This document shows positions 46,791 through 59,800 of a stretch of 64,000 bases of DNA, piece by piece. Numbering within the stretch: the first letter of the stretch is position 1; the number at the start of each line of letters is the position of its first letter. Under the pieces are notes generated by a model. The model was given only the letters and a program-made list of their open reading frames with translations. It made no database searches and was not told where the DNA came from. The position numbers were made by a program, and so were the translations under genes. The DNA comes from Kappaphycus alvarezii. Its lineage: Eukaryota > Rhodophyta > Florideophyceae > Gigartinales > Solieriaceae. The stretch lies in contig NADL03000006.1 in assembly GCA_002205965.3 (NCBI GenBank), forward strand, positions 558,001 to 622,000, read 5' to 3'.

Positions 46791-46838
46791 TTGTTGGCTA
46801 CTCCCAAGACTTTCGAGATGCCGCCTCACCTTCGAGCA

Positions 46839-47476
46839 GGGAATGTTGATTCTTCCCAGGGCAACGGCGCTCGGAACATCAACATCTCCGGACCCTACGC
46901 TTGTCCGGCGGGCCGCTCCGACCACGCCCAGAGATACATGTCCACAGCCACCGCCTCGGCTGAGATTCTCGAGGCGTCGAGGAATATAAGTATGCCGGCT
47001 AGCTTAGCAAGAGTTGGAGAAGGGGGTGCAGCTGATGAATGGAACAATTATATAGTGAAAGCATTGGAGAAATGGATGAGTGACACTGCATATTCCTTGT
47101 ATACGAATGCCGGTGAGGGTTCAGTCGCGGCCCAGGATCGCAAGATGGTCATTCTTCGTTCATTGGCTTTTGAAGGTTCATTGATCAGCTATCTGATTGG
47201 GTTAGTGGACTATCTAGAGCCTCAGTCAACAACGTTTAAGGACCAGGCCCCCAAGTGTTCGCTCCTTGGTCTTCGGTTTTTGATTGCTAAACTCACATAT
47301 TCGTGGATGGAAGAGGGTAAATGCGTTGTCATCATGCGCTGAAGCGCTTTCTCAGAAAGTTTACTTGCCAGGACCCATTCATTGGCCCTGGTGCGAAAGA
47401 TGAATCGTGCTTGGGAGCTGAAAAGGCCGGTCGTTGTAGAAACAAAGGCACAGAAACGTATTGGGGGGTTCACACA
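46839..47476 (+). CDS. unknown protein, two frames
   Basis: The frame from an ATG near 46,818 reads MPPHLRAGNVDSSQGNG and then a helical part, ADEWNNYIVKALEKWMSDTA, SVAAQDRKMVILRSLAFEG and LISYLIGLVDYLEPQ, to a stop at 47,342. The next frame continues SESLLARTHSLALVRKMNRA and ELKRPVVVETKAQKRIGGF to about 47,490. Composition and complexity look like genuine protein with a single break. It stands out from the surrounding AT-rich DNA. It may be an accessory ORF of a mobile element, since everything nearby is transposon-derived, but no domain is recognised. Confidence 0.4.
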
Positions 47477-47700
47477 CGACATAGCCGGCTCCTAAGGTTT
47501 CTTCTTTTATATTTCCAGGATGTCGATTATTTCGGAGCAGTTGCGGGTCGATTTAGGAAGAGCAGAAAGGGCATATAATTTTTGCGAGGGAAACGGATAA
47601 AAAGTGATGTGACATTGTGAGCTATCCAGGATCACATTTTTGGTCAACTGTGGGTTTGGGAGGTTGGAGATTGTATATTATATGTGCGTTCACCAGATCG

Positions 47701-48115
47701 TTTGCATGCAAGCCTGCGTTCATAACCAGGGATGTGGTCGCCCTATGAGATGTATTTTTTAAAGTATTTTATCCATTTACAGACTTGGTCACCCAACCAC
47801 TTATGTTTAGTTGCCAATACTGACCATGTAAGCTTGGTTCCATGATCATTGACTTGATGGCACTTTGATATGCATTTTTTAAAATATTTTATCCAATGTC
47901 CAGATTAGTCAATTATCCACTTATGTTCAGTTGCCAATACAGATTCATGCAATCCTGGTCCTATGACCCCTCACGTGATCGCACTTTGACCGGTTTTTTT
48001 TGGAATATTTCAAACCATTTGTCGTCTTGGTCACCCAACCAGCTATTATTTTTCAACTGTTATGTGCATACAAGCCTGTTTGCATCTCCAAATGGTCATT
48101 GAAGTGATCGCCTAT
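47701..48115 (+). repeat. degenerate tandem repeat, 120-bp period, about 3.5 units
   Basis: Units begin near 47,701, 47,821, 47,941 and 48,061. Each has a CATG(C/T)AA(G/T)CCTGG-like start, then GATCGCACTTTGA, a T-run followed by AAATATTTTATCC (47,754, 47,874 and 47,994), then CTTGGTCACCCAACCACTTATGTT and GTTGCCAATAC. The spacing of the T-run landmark is exactly 120 bases twice, although the units are well diverged. Confidence 0.8.
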
Positions 48116-48406
48116 GGTGAGCGGGTGACCTGACTATTCCGATGTCTGTTCTCAAAGCAAACCACGGCGAGTACATTTATTGTTGAACGCAACTACAACA
48201 CAGCACGCATAACACAAATTTGAACCTAATTTCAACTCAACTATTGCTCATCGCTCTCATCATCGCTTAACATGGGAATAGTATACTCAGCTGGAAAGGC
48301 AACAGCTTCTTTTTCCAGGTTCCTCCATATGGCATATATAGCAATCCAAAACTATTCCCAACCAGCAACAAACGAGGTTAAGAGATCCCCTTTCAGTCAA
48401 GGCGAT

Positions 48407-48969
48407 TTAGATATGACCGTTCCTTGGATAAACGAATGCAATCGTATTCTCGCCACGATGATTCTGAAAGGAGTTGGCCAGATTTTCACGCTTCGGAATA
48501 ACCAATTCTTCAAATGAGTCGTCGTCCTCTTTTTCCGAGCATATCCTGTCCAACTCTCGATCAAGCCGCTCCGCGCAGTGATTGAGGAGTGCTGCCGTGG
48601 CGGAAGGTAGTAGCTGCTCAAAACTCCCCTTCAAACCCACAGTTTCGCTTCCACCCTTACTTATCCCTTGCTTCTTCCTAGGCAAGTCCTCAATAAGGGC
48701 CTTCATCCACGCATCGAGCCGAGCAAAAAGCATTGTAATGATCTCGTCATCCTTTTTAATTGCCCTACCGTAGAATTCTTCAGTCGCGACGCGTCAAGGT
48801 TCGTTTCCAAAGAGAGTTTCCACTCCGTCGAGTTCCAGGAACTCATAGGACTCTGTTCCTTCCGCACAAATCTCCGGAAACGTGGCACGTCTTCACTACG
48901 AGGTGATAATGTTTCCTTTCGAGTTCTTCTTGATGAGCTCGAAAATCGCTTCATCGAACTGCTACTCAC
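48407..48969 (-). CDS. unknown protein, two overlapping frames
   Basis: Minus-strand reading with one or two breaks: a first part near 48,900-48,735 (EICAEGTESYEFLELDGV, then AIKKDDEIITMLFARLDAWM) runs into the frame 48,733-48,407. That frame has KALIEDLPRKKQGISKGG, SFEQLLPSATAALLNHCAER and KEDDDSFEELVIPKRENL. The sequence is charged, helical and of good complexity, so it is likely a real or recently real ORF. It may be an accessory protein of a transposon, like the ORF at 46.8 kb. No domain is recognised. Confidence 0.4.
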
Positions 48970-49006
48970 GCTACTTCACTGCACGAGTGTCGGATCCGCT
49001 TTTTAA

Positions 49007-52000
49007 TGTGCTCCTCTTAGTTTTTAAGATATTTATGTCGTTTAAAACGTTCTTTTGACGCATTTTCATCATTCGTGGAGATTTTCTTACCTGCAAAATC
49101 TTTGAACTCTAAAACCGCATGATGAGAATAAACGAAAGACATATCTCCTTGGAACCACTTAGTACCTTGAACCGGACGTATCATCAGGCAAATCCTCGAG
49201 TTCTGAATTTATAGAAAGACCAAAAAAAGTTTCATTTAGAAATTGTACGATTGAATTAGATGTTGAGGTCATATACTCACTGCACCTTACAACAGCGTAC
49301 CCATGTGATCCACAATTCCTCATTGCTTGCTACATGCAATTGCGTAGTCTTTACAACCTTTTCTATTACGTAGACTACAGTGCCTTCAGAGTCTGAAGAA
49401 GCGCTCCTTGGGACGTAAGTATACGGATAGGTCACGCCTTTTCAAGCCTTTTAGATATAAATCTTGAGTTTTTTGCCCCAAAAACGTACGGGGGTAGTTA
49501 AAGCCGTGCGCTCACTTCTACTAAGCGCTTTACCACGGGGAGCACAATTGGTGTAAATTTGAGGCTTTTGGGGAATAAAACAGAGGGAAAGGCAGTATGA
49601 TTACCTGAGACCTCGCTGATGGGGTGGCTATAAGTGGGTACGACGGAATCGGAATTGACAGTAGTGGTTTGAGACAATCTGTTGTAAGAGTTGGTACGCG
49701 CGATCTTAGGTTTACTCACAGCGTGGTTGTTTTCCTGTACCAGGCCAATAACGATGGTTAACGTGCCGAACAAGGTCTTAAAAACCACAACTACGGTGAT
49801 ATGCAGACTAATATTCATATATAAGGTGCCTATTTGAACTTCTGCTTGCTGCAAAAACCTCCAGAAATAGCTCCGGAAAAAATATTTTCGCTCTAGGTCC
49901 GAACAATCATTTTCTTGGCACAGGCCTTTCGAGGGATTAACCCAATACAATGATTTTTTTAAAGTGGCAAAATGGTTCCTAGTTAAAATTAGAATTGCTA
50001 AAAAGCTAAAACAGAGACTAGTTTCGGTATTTAAAATCCATATCGTAGAATATTGTGCTATAAATTTTAATTCTGTAGGCATCGCCCTGTGCTGATTTCA
50101 ATCCGGTAATCTGTATATCATTTTATACAGAGTTTAGAAATTTCTTGTGCTTTAATCCATTACATGCAATGATTTTGAGTGAGTCTTGAGTTTACTTACT
50201 AATTTACTTACTTACTTGCACCAGGAAGCGCGCTAAAACAGCCGTTTTGAGGTTAAGAAAAAGTTTAAATTTACGTTTCATATAGAAAGAGGTAATCATG
50301 CTCAAAAGTAGACTATGATTTGTCTTAAAGACAACCCCCTTGGTATCAGTAATGAAATTTCGTAATAGACTTTACTTTGGCTGAGTTTGGGGCTGCTTAG
50401 CACTTATCTATACCTTTTTGCAGAGAGATTAGTTTAAATTTCGTTACTTCCTGATCCTGCAGGAGGCCTTCGGAAATGTGGATGTCGGAAAAAGTCTGCC
50501 AGTTCGGTCTTTCGGGTTGATGAATTTTTCACTCACATACCAGCTCCCTAATGGTCGCGCACTTACCCAGTCTTTACCATATCTACATACATATTGGGGG
50601 TGTAGATGCCAAAGTACAGAGTATTCCTGTGTTGAAAGACACAGTCAAGTAGGTCTGCTAACAAAACTGCCGCGATGTAAAAATTTACGACTGTATAATC
50701 CCCTAGACGAAGCTTCCTCGAGAATAGCTTCATCTGAATTTCATTAGCCAGCTTTCGATACATGTATGATTATCCATAAATAATAACCATCATAGCATCT
50801 TGCTGGAGTTCAAGCGATATACAGTATTGAGTGATTTATTCAGGATAGGGGTCAGTTATGTGGCACATTCCTATTATTGTCTCGTGCTTGCTGCATTTGG
50901 TACATGAAACAGGGAGTGGTAGATGACCTCAAAGTATTAATATCCTCTCAAAATAGCTTTTATCATGAGATATTGAACCTTCGAAATCCACCAAATTGGT
51001 GATTATGGAGTTGTGATAGGCTTGAAAGGCGGGAAGTTGTTTCTGTTTGCTAAAATTGGCTGAATAATTCCCGTTCAAAAAGAGGTGCTTGAAAATCGTG
51101 TATTGACAGAGATTCGATAAGGTTTGGTATTTAGAAATATTTCAGTATAAAAGTGGCTTGAGATGTGCACTACCTAACCGGAGATTCATGTTCACAATGA
51201 TTGCATCCTAAGTTGTTCAGGCCCAATCGCATGCAGAGATAGCAACTTTAAGTTTATGAATTTTGGGTCCAGTAATCAGATATATCAACGCTATAGTAAC
51301 GTGAAGGAGATATGGACACTCTGTAGAATATGCTTGCATGTACACAGGGAGGAGGAATAAAACGCGTTGTCGAAGGGGATTGCAAATATTACTGCTAACG
51401 TTGGGGTATATTTCTTTGAGTTGGCATCTGCCTCAGTCCATTGGTTGGGGACGGGTAATGTTGGACCGCATGGGCTGGTTGTTTCTAATTTCAATAGGCT
51501 GCTATCCAGATACATTGCTGGGTCTCCTTCTATTTCGGTTGTTCCTTTGCTACTTTCAGTTCTGGGTGCCTTTCTGTCGTGTATGGAGGCCTTTGAAGTG
51601 TTGCGCTTCCTTTAAAGTGGGATCTACTTTGTAACTCATTCTTGCGTCAGAGTTGACTCTCGTGTAATTCTGTCTCCAATGGCTAGTTTATATCTTCTCA
51701 GGCTGATGAGAGACTGACTCTGATCCTTTGGCCCTATCATTCTCTACTGGCATTTTTATATGTAGTTTTCGTACCATGGATTTTACACGTTTTTCGGTGC
51801 TCAGAGCTTCGTCTAGAGACTTGTGTGATATTATCTGAAGATCCAGGGCTTTTTTGCGTGCCCTCGCCTCGTATTAAAGACACTAGGGCTCCGCATTTGC
51901 ACATTTGAAGCTGATTGAACTGGCGATTGTAGTTTACGCTGAGACTTTGATAGGTTTTCCAGTTATTTTATCAGTTAAAATAAAATTCTAGTTGATTACC

Positions 52001-55000
52001 TACGCGAAATACCGCTGGGTTTCATTTCGCCCTTTTGTGTCAGTTGTCTTCTTTTTGGCGGGTTGTTCTAAAGAGGGCGATCCAACTACTTCCAAATTCT
52101 GGAGAGGAAAATTTGGGAGCTAGTGATAAATTATTGGCGTCAACGGGGAAAAAAGAATGCTTTCAATGGGCATGGAATAGCAGCCCGACAACACATGTTC
52201 TGAATTTGCTTGGCTGTATTTCTTTTCCCAATCTTACGACGAAAACGTCAAATAAGTTAAAATGTGATCCAAAGTATCACTGGAATACAACGATAAATCC
52301 TGTAATAAGGCTACATTCATAACTTCATGTAGCTTTGGTAGTCGATCGACTTCGATCTCCTTCAATTAATAGTGATGAATACGCTTAAGACGTCAAAGGG
52401 AGGCCTGCAGGCGGATTTCGTCTGCAATCCTGGACGGATCACGGATAATGAGGCCAATTATTGTTTTAACCAGTTGCGCCCTAGTCGCCGTAGAGATAAG
52501 AAAGGAATGATTTTTAGAGGGGAAGAGTTCATGATTTTCTTGAGCCAGGCCTCAGTGGATAGGAGAAAAAAACCCTTGATCTCATTTTGGGGAAAGTGAA
52601 ATCAGGTGAGGATAAGAAGGTCTCTAAAGTTAAAGGTGCTCATTTGTCATTATTGAGAGTATGAGGGGTTCTAAATGGCTTGAATTGCCAAAGATAAGTT
52701 TCGGAAACTGATCTGATGGACTGAGGAAGGTTTACTTTTAGCTGTGCGACGTAGATTGCCTTCTGTGCAGACATCGGGTATATTGAGGGGTTGAAAAGGT
52801 CCAAAAATGGATGGGATCTGACAGAGTAAAATAGTCCCAACGGAGTTTCTGCAATCGTCTAGATTGCTACAATAGAGGGTAATGAAAAGGGGCAAGGAGA
52901 GGTAGTGAAAAAAGAGTTATCGCTCTTATAACAAACTCTACAAGGGCAGTCTCTGCATTCTCGCTTGAAGGCTGGAGATTTGATCGCATGGTTTGGTTCG
53001 AATTTGACTCCCAAATTACCTTCCTACTCCTGGGGAAAACAATTTATTCAGCTCATACAGAAAAATTGCAAAACTAAAATCTCGACAAAAATAGTAAAAG
53101 CACCAGAATATGCGGGTAATGACTTCATATGTATGCAGCTAATTTTAATAAGATATTCGAAAGGGACCAAACAAATGTATTCCTTAAAATATTCCTCCTC
53201 TATAAAAGAGCTTAGCACTTTCCTCAGGACATCATTAGGACCCATATAGTCGAAAGGGGTAATCCGTGCATGTTGGCTGCCAAAGGGGTTTGAATTGTCG
53301 ATTTGTTCCTATTGGAGGGCGGTGGATACTTTTTGGAGAGCAATAACAGGTTTAAATATCTTCAACAGCCTCAGATCGGCAGGCATGCTGAATAAAAATC
53401 AGTAAAAATTACTCTTGCAATGACAATTAGTGAAATTCTCCTTTAAAAAGATATTTGTGTTGAAAATTGTGTGTAGAATTCCTCATTATCGAAAAATATG
53501 TCGAAGGTTGAAGAAAATTAAATACAATGACAACAATAAAACAATCATTATCAAAGAGGTAGGTTGTACATAAAAAGAAGAAAGTAGAAAAAGAAGAGTT
53601 TATAGTGAAACAGGTTTTTCGTCGCGTAAGAATGACAAGAAACTGTAGAAAGAAACTTTAGGCTAAAAATATTTCTGCTCGTAGAAAGAATGCATTTATT
53701 TTCTTCCTTGGCAGGATCTGTTACGTTTCGTAGCGCAAATTTTTTGTTAACTAAGATGGGCTTTGTAAATGATGTATTTTAGCAGAAACTGAAATTGTCT
53801 ATGGTGATTCATGGGGCCGTCGAATTAAAAATTATGGTATATCAGGATCCATATAACTGTTTTCGTGACCATTGGGTCCTTTATGGTTCTATTTTGATTC
53901 CTATTGTCATTATCTAGATGTTAAAACATGCTTTTCTGTTGTCAATATAGTGCTTAACTGACTTAAGAGATTTTTAGAGCATATTTTGAAACATGGAGTG
54001 CAATGTGCAGTTCGCAGTTGTTCCCTTGTAGGTAAGGAATCCAGTTAGACAATGAGAAACCGACTGACACACAACAAGACTAACAAGGTTATTGCTGTCC
54101 CTTTTTCTCTTAAAACACCCTTCGGTGCAGTATCACAGCTCGCCATTGGCGAGGATAAGTTGGGTTAGTAGACCGAAGGTTACTACATGGACGTGCGGGC
54201 TGTATCTTTGTCCTGAGGGAATAAAGGCCGGGCCGGGACCCGCATAATGCGAGAACCTTGAGAAAATCGAGTCCAAAGAACCGTGGACACCAATGGTCCA
54301 ATATTGGTCTAAAGAGGAGGTATTAATGGTCTACAGTGCTTATTATCTCCTTTAGAGGTAAGGGTATTGTCACCAACGAAAACCTTGAAGTTCTACTGGT
54401 ATATAGGCGCCGGATCTCGGGTTGCCAAATGTTTGTTAATATCAAAAACATACAATGAAAATTTTAGTATAATATTGGGTAGAGAGGGAGAATTGGAAGG
54501 GAATCCGGCGGATAATTAGTGCAACAAACAAGTTACCGTTGGTAAGGTTGCTGCAAAGGGTGAACTTGGGAGTCAAGCTCAGAGTCAACGAAGAGGTGGC
54601 TGGTTTTCTTGGGGCCCTAGTGTCTATCCGTCATAGCATTTTCCTCATGTTAGGAACACTTTGCCCTCATATGAGGACAGTTTCCGTTACATTTTGGAAT
54701 GGTAATATTTTTTGAAGCCCGAAAATTTTACTTCAAAATTTTTTTCTATACTAAATTACTGCATATTATTTCTTATCTTACGTGTTCTCTCGACTCTGAA
54801 ACCCCTGCGATAATACGGACTATATTTCCTTCCAAAATGAAACCGTTTCACGAATTCTTGCGAAGAGCGGAAGTTGGTGAGGGATTCAGGCTTCAGGGTC
54901 AGTTTAAGATTTCCTTGGATGGTTCAGGAAAAATTAGTGAGGACAGCCGAGAACAAAAAAAAAGTGTTCAGAATATAACACTTTTCTGCTTATGTGCTAT

Positions 55001-56212
55001 ATATTAATGGTATTCTCTAAGTTAATCGTTCTGCAAAAAAAATTCGAAGTAATAATTGTTCCAGCTTGTGGCCTTGCTCTTTCGAATGGAGGAAACTGGT
55101 ACCTTTATTTAAATATTCCAGTAGGTCTCCTAAACAGACATAATCTACCAAGGGCTTAACCGATGCCTAATCCAGCGAAGGGAAGGAATAAAATCCCCAA
55201 TGAAATCTCGGCAAACCAAGAAAGCGGCGGGTAGAAAAAATCCCGGTGTGGGCGATGTGCTTACAGAAAGCGACGAAGAAAGCGACTAATTCTCGAATTG
55301 GTGACCTCAAGTAAAAAATAGGACTTTAACGGATGGCATATCAAACGAAGCTTTTTGGGTAGTTTTTTAATTTATAATTTGTTTCAACAGATATTCAGAA
55401 AGGTCTTTTATATAGTTTTTTTCGCGCGCTGTATGTCGCATAAGAAAGTAAAGTACCACGTATAACTATTGATGGCACCAATCCTAAGGAGCGACTTTCA
55501 AACAAAAGTAATTTAGAACTTCATGAGAAACGTAGAATCATCCCAAAAAACAAAAATCCCACCTCTTTTTTACGGAATTGGAAAGCACAACTTTAGTTAC
55601 AGCGTTTTATGACTTTTGAAACTTTAAAACACCAAATATTGAAACAAATTGTCATTCCTTTTTCAGAATTTCAATGTTCAAATCCTTTTTGAGAGTCGTT
55701 GGGAAAAATAAAAGATGACACGTTGGAATAAAAACAAAATAACCACAGGCTTTTGTTCTACCATACCTCTGGTAGTCCTGTAACTGCCAAGGTCATTGAA
55801 AGCTCCGCTCGTACTGTGACGAGATCAACCAACGTACCCATTTTCGATCTCTGTCCCACTAGTCGGGCAAAACGAAAATGCGCAAAATCGTCCCGAAGAC
55901 TGCTGTCCGTAGAGAAAGACAGAGGAAGGATAAGAGCGGAATGTTTGGGTTGTTTTAATGCATGGAAGATATGGTCGGTTACATGCACACCGCAAATATG
56001 TTATGCAGGATAAGTTGTCACTGATGGGTAACACTACATGAACTTCCTTAAAGGGCCGGCTCAATCCCAGGATAAAAAGGTCCTTCGCCGCTATTGGCTC
56101 AATAATGACGATATAAATAATCGCTCATGTGGTCATTACAATGTTTAGTATTATTGCGGAGATGACAAAGTGGGATGACCGATTTCAGTTACAGGATTGA
56201 GACGTGGCCAGG
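49007..56212. other. long AT-rich region, no supported gene
   Basis: Seven kilobases of AT-rich DNA. The longest open frame (49,498-50,082, minus, 194 codons) has no recognisable motif and an AT-biased composition. Shorter frames at 51,338-51,634, 52,372-52,599 and 55,753-56,013 on the plus strand are also unassigned. A TTAC microsatellite lies near 50,193-50,216. TACAGTA clusters are absent. I see no RNA gene, but short RNA genes cannot be excluded by eye. Confidence 0.45.
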
Positions 56213-56392
56213 TGTAATCCGGATTGCTTTTTTGGATTTCAATTAGTGTAGTTAACTGTGTAACTTAGCTAACTGTAATTAGGTATATATTTAATAGCTT
56301 ACTGTAGATAATTACTAGAGCTCAAACCCCGAGGTCGGCCTATATACAAGGCCGCTGCCGACACCAACTGCTGAAAGTAAAGGAAAGTCAAT
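56213..56392 (+). repeat. possible 5' LTR remnant of gypsy-3
   Basis: A segment beginning TGTAATCCGG, with a TATA-like GTATATATTTAATAG near 56,282 and GGCCTATATACAAGGCC near 56,337, ends about AAGTCA. It precedes the gypsy-3 coding region by some 400 bases. No matching 3' copy was found, so this is a guess from position and TG..CA form. Confidence 0.25.
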
Positions 56393-56811
56393 TTACCTGT
56401 GAACCATCCTTAAACGGAAAAGTCCTAGGTAAGCCGTCGTTGACGATTCGTTGACGATTAGGTGTCCCTCTGGTCGCTATCATCTTCAGTATTTACCGCT
56501 ATTTACCGCTCAAACGCGCGTCTAAGACGGATTGCCCTCCACCTCTGGTTTTGCTGTCCTTCCTTCCCCTGCATTCACTCCTTTGAGCACTGTTGTACTT
56601 CGCTATCTACGTTTATGAACCTGCGCTACTGACTCTTTCGTTGATCTCTATACCAATTACTGCGAGCGTGGGTTTATCCAACTTTTAATACCCGACTAGA
56701 ACTGATTTCATACTGCTCGAGAGCAAGAAAAAATTGAGAAAGAAGAAATCATCGGAAAAGCAGCTGTTTGGACATTCGCTTCGACGTGCAAATTTGGGTT
56801 GAAATCAGAAG

Positions 56812-59800
56812 ATGAAACCTCAACCGAAACTGCCGCAGCCTACCGCCGACAACGTAGATATGAGCTCCCAAAGAAGCCTCCACAGTTCCGGTGTCGGTGC
56901 TTTGCCACGTTGGAAAATCACCAATCATTCCTTAAGACAAAGTAAAGCCAAGCTATTCGTAGACCGAATCCTCGGGATACGACGAAAAAGGCAGCTTCCG
57001 CTACACAAAGAAGTCCCACCGGATCCACAACTCGGAAATACCGCCAAAAGATCTCGGATTTAAATGGGAAACGTCATGCTTCGAGTCACCCAGTGGTTAG
57101 ACTAAAGTTTAGGTCCCCGTCTTGATTTGGTGCTAGCGCAGTCCGTCAATCTGGAAGTCGAACGCCTGATTCATGAGCAAAACCAGCAACGTATCCCCAA
57201 GTTATCAAAAGCTGTAGCGAAGCACATCTTCGACAGCCACCTGGAATCCGCAGTGTCGGATAGTCCGCTTCCCGGTGGAGTTCGTCGCATCGTCCTCGAG
57301 GTTCTTACAGAAGAAAAGCAAGATCCCGCAAAAGGCTGAAGAATGAAGGCCGATTCGTAGGAAGTTCCCCGCGCCCCAAAAAAAAAACAATCTAGATTTT
57401 AGGATGTTAAGACAGCAGTTGCTGTACCCGCGGCCACCCTTATGGCAGGATTCCACTCATGACAGAGTGTAGATCGTATAACTCCCTGCCATCCCTGACA
57501 GTAGTAAGGACCCGGATGAGGAGGACGGTTCCGTCCCAGAAGATGACGCCGACCGACGCCAGCAGAATAGCCGAGGTAGGCGGGACTCCAATCGCGGGCG
57601 CCGTCGTAACCGTAATCTAAAAGGCCGCGAGGGCTTAAGACGCCGCAAGAAGAAGAAGAACTGTGAATCTTCAACCATAGACTTGATGGTGGTGCAGTCT
57701 AGACGTTTTGTACAGCTCAGATGACTCCTAAATTCGCTATCGACATTCGCAGAGGAGCCCTAAAGTGAAATTGATACGGCCGATGCATGTAATATTCAAG
57801 AAAGCTGTAGATTGCAGGTCATACCGATTACCTAGCCGAAGCCAGAAATTCACGGAGTCGATCAGTTGCAACCTCGGGAAAACACAGAAGAATTTGTCCG
57901 TTCAGTTGCGAGATCGAGCGTTTTCCGGTAGCAATTAGATCACATTGATAGGCTTCCTAGCAATATTTAAGTACGTTTGTGACACGAGCTATATATCAAA
58001 AGGAGCAGCCGTATATTCTATGCTGTACTTCCTCACTGGGCAAGCCGCCGCTATGGTGCACAACTGATTATCGGGAGGGACGATTTCTATCGACGAAAGT
58101 GGAGAGGAGGTGTTGATCTCGTAGAAACAGCTAGTCAAAGTCCCTCTTAAGACATTTAGGGGGTTTTCGAGGGGATTAAGGATTTTCGGAGGATTTAGGG
58201 ATTTTCAAGGAGTTACGGTTTTTATGGATTTAGGGTCTTAGGGTTTTTAGGGGTTTAAGGGATCTTATTGGTTTAAAGTATTTTATGGGGTTTACGGGGT
58301 TTAGGGTTAATCTGCTTTGAATGAGTCTAATGAGGGGTCTCTTTTATGTTTGGGGGTTTACGGAATGGTTAGGTCTGGTATTTTATACGCTTTAGGGTAT
58401 TTAAAGAATTATAGGTTTAGGGGTTATGTGAGAATTCGGGGCTATAGAGATAAAAGGAAAAATATCTGATTGTTCCTTAAAAGCCTCTATATCGTCTGCG
58501 ATATCACTTTTCAGGACAAGGAATGGAGGGCTACAGTGTAGAGGGAGTACTACTGTAATTCCGATGCAATGAAGGAATTATGCGGGAAGGCATTGGTTTG
58601 CGAAATCATAGTTGATATTTTTTAAGTCCAAGGAATTTGATCGAGTCACTTTTTGCATTTCGCGTTAATATATGTTTTTTGTTTGTTAATAGCCGAAATT
58701 TGAAGAAGGTTGCGTCGGAGGAGATATTTGTGTTTTCCGTTGAAATGGATAGCGATTCAGGCTCGCAGGGAGTCGAGGACGCAGAAGGTGACGACCTTGC
58801 TCTAGCTTATCAAGGATTTTTTTCCATCTACAACGGTTCAGACTGCCACAGAATCGAAATAACACAGTTGGAGACACTGTCTCTACTCTGCAGGCGGTTC
58901 CATACTCCCGATTTTTGAAGTCAGGAGGTGCAGTTCGCGCTTGTCTACTTCGACGACATGATCTACTCCAACAACCCGGAGGACCATTTTCGACACGTGC
59001 GGATAGTTCTACATTTACTAACTGATGCCGGAGTCACGCTGCGCCTGAGCAAGTGTTCTTCCTTTAATTCCAAAGTGACCGACGGTCACCGATCAAGCCC
59101 GGTAAGCTCGAGGTGAATGACAAGAACGCCGATGCTATTCGGAATGCGCGAAATACAACGAATTTGACAGAAATCAGATCATTCCTCGATACATGCAAAG
59201 TTTACCGCCGCCATGTCCTGAGTTTTTGCTCGAATCTTCGCACTTCTAAGTCAGAAAAAAAAGGAAAGTTGAGTCTACCAAAGTGGAAGAATTTCGACGA
59301 CGGTGAATATTCCGCTTTCTCAGAGTTGAATCAGTGCTTAGTCTCCTTTTTGATCTTCGCCTTGACGCTTTCCTGTCCTCGTATAGCTCGGAGACTGATG
59401 TTTGAGACTATCAGGTCGGTTGCTGTCTGTTACAAGAAAAAGCAGATGGTAATGGACTTCCTATTGAGTATTAGACTCGCAGTTCACCCTATGCAGAAGG
59501 TAATTACACCGCTTCGGAACTAGAGTGCCTCGTAGTGATATGCGCTATGCTACAGCTCCGCCCATACATGTGCAGTGACCGCTTTATCCTGCACACGTAT
59601 CACAACGCGCTTCTCTGGATCCTGAATTTGTCCGACGTATCTGGTAGACTCGCGCGCTGGCGTTTACGGCTTCCGTAATTCGACTACCGTACGGAGCCAA
59701 GCATCTGCTAGCCGACGGTATGTCCAACTTCGGAGAGACGCGGAAACGGAACCACTAGACGATGATATCCCATGTTATGTCGTCGACGCCCATACCGGTG

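Noticed and set aside
49498..50082. 194-codon minus-strand open frame
   Set aside because: Composition follows the AT-rich DNA, no domain or conserved pattern is visible, and no neighbouring frame continues it.
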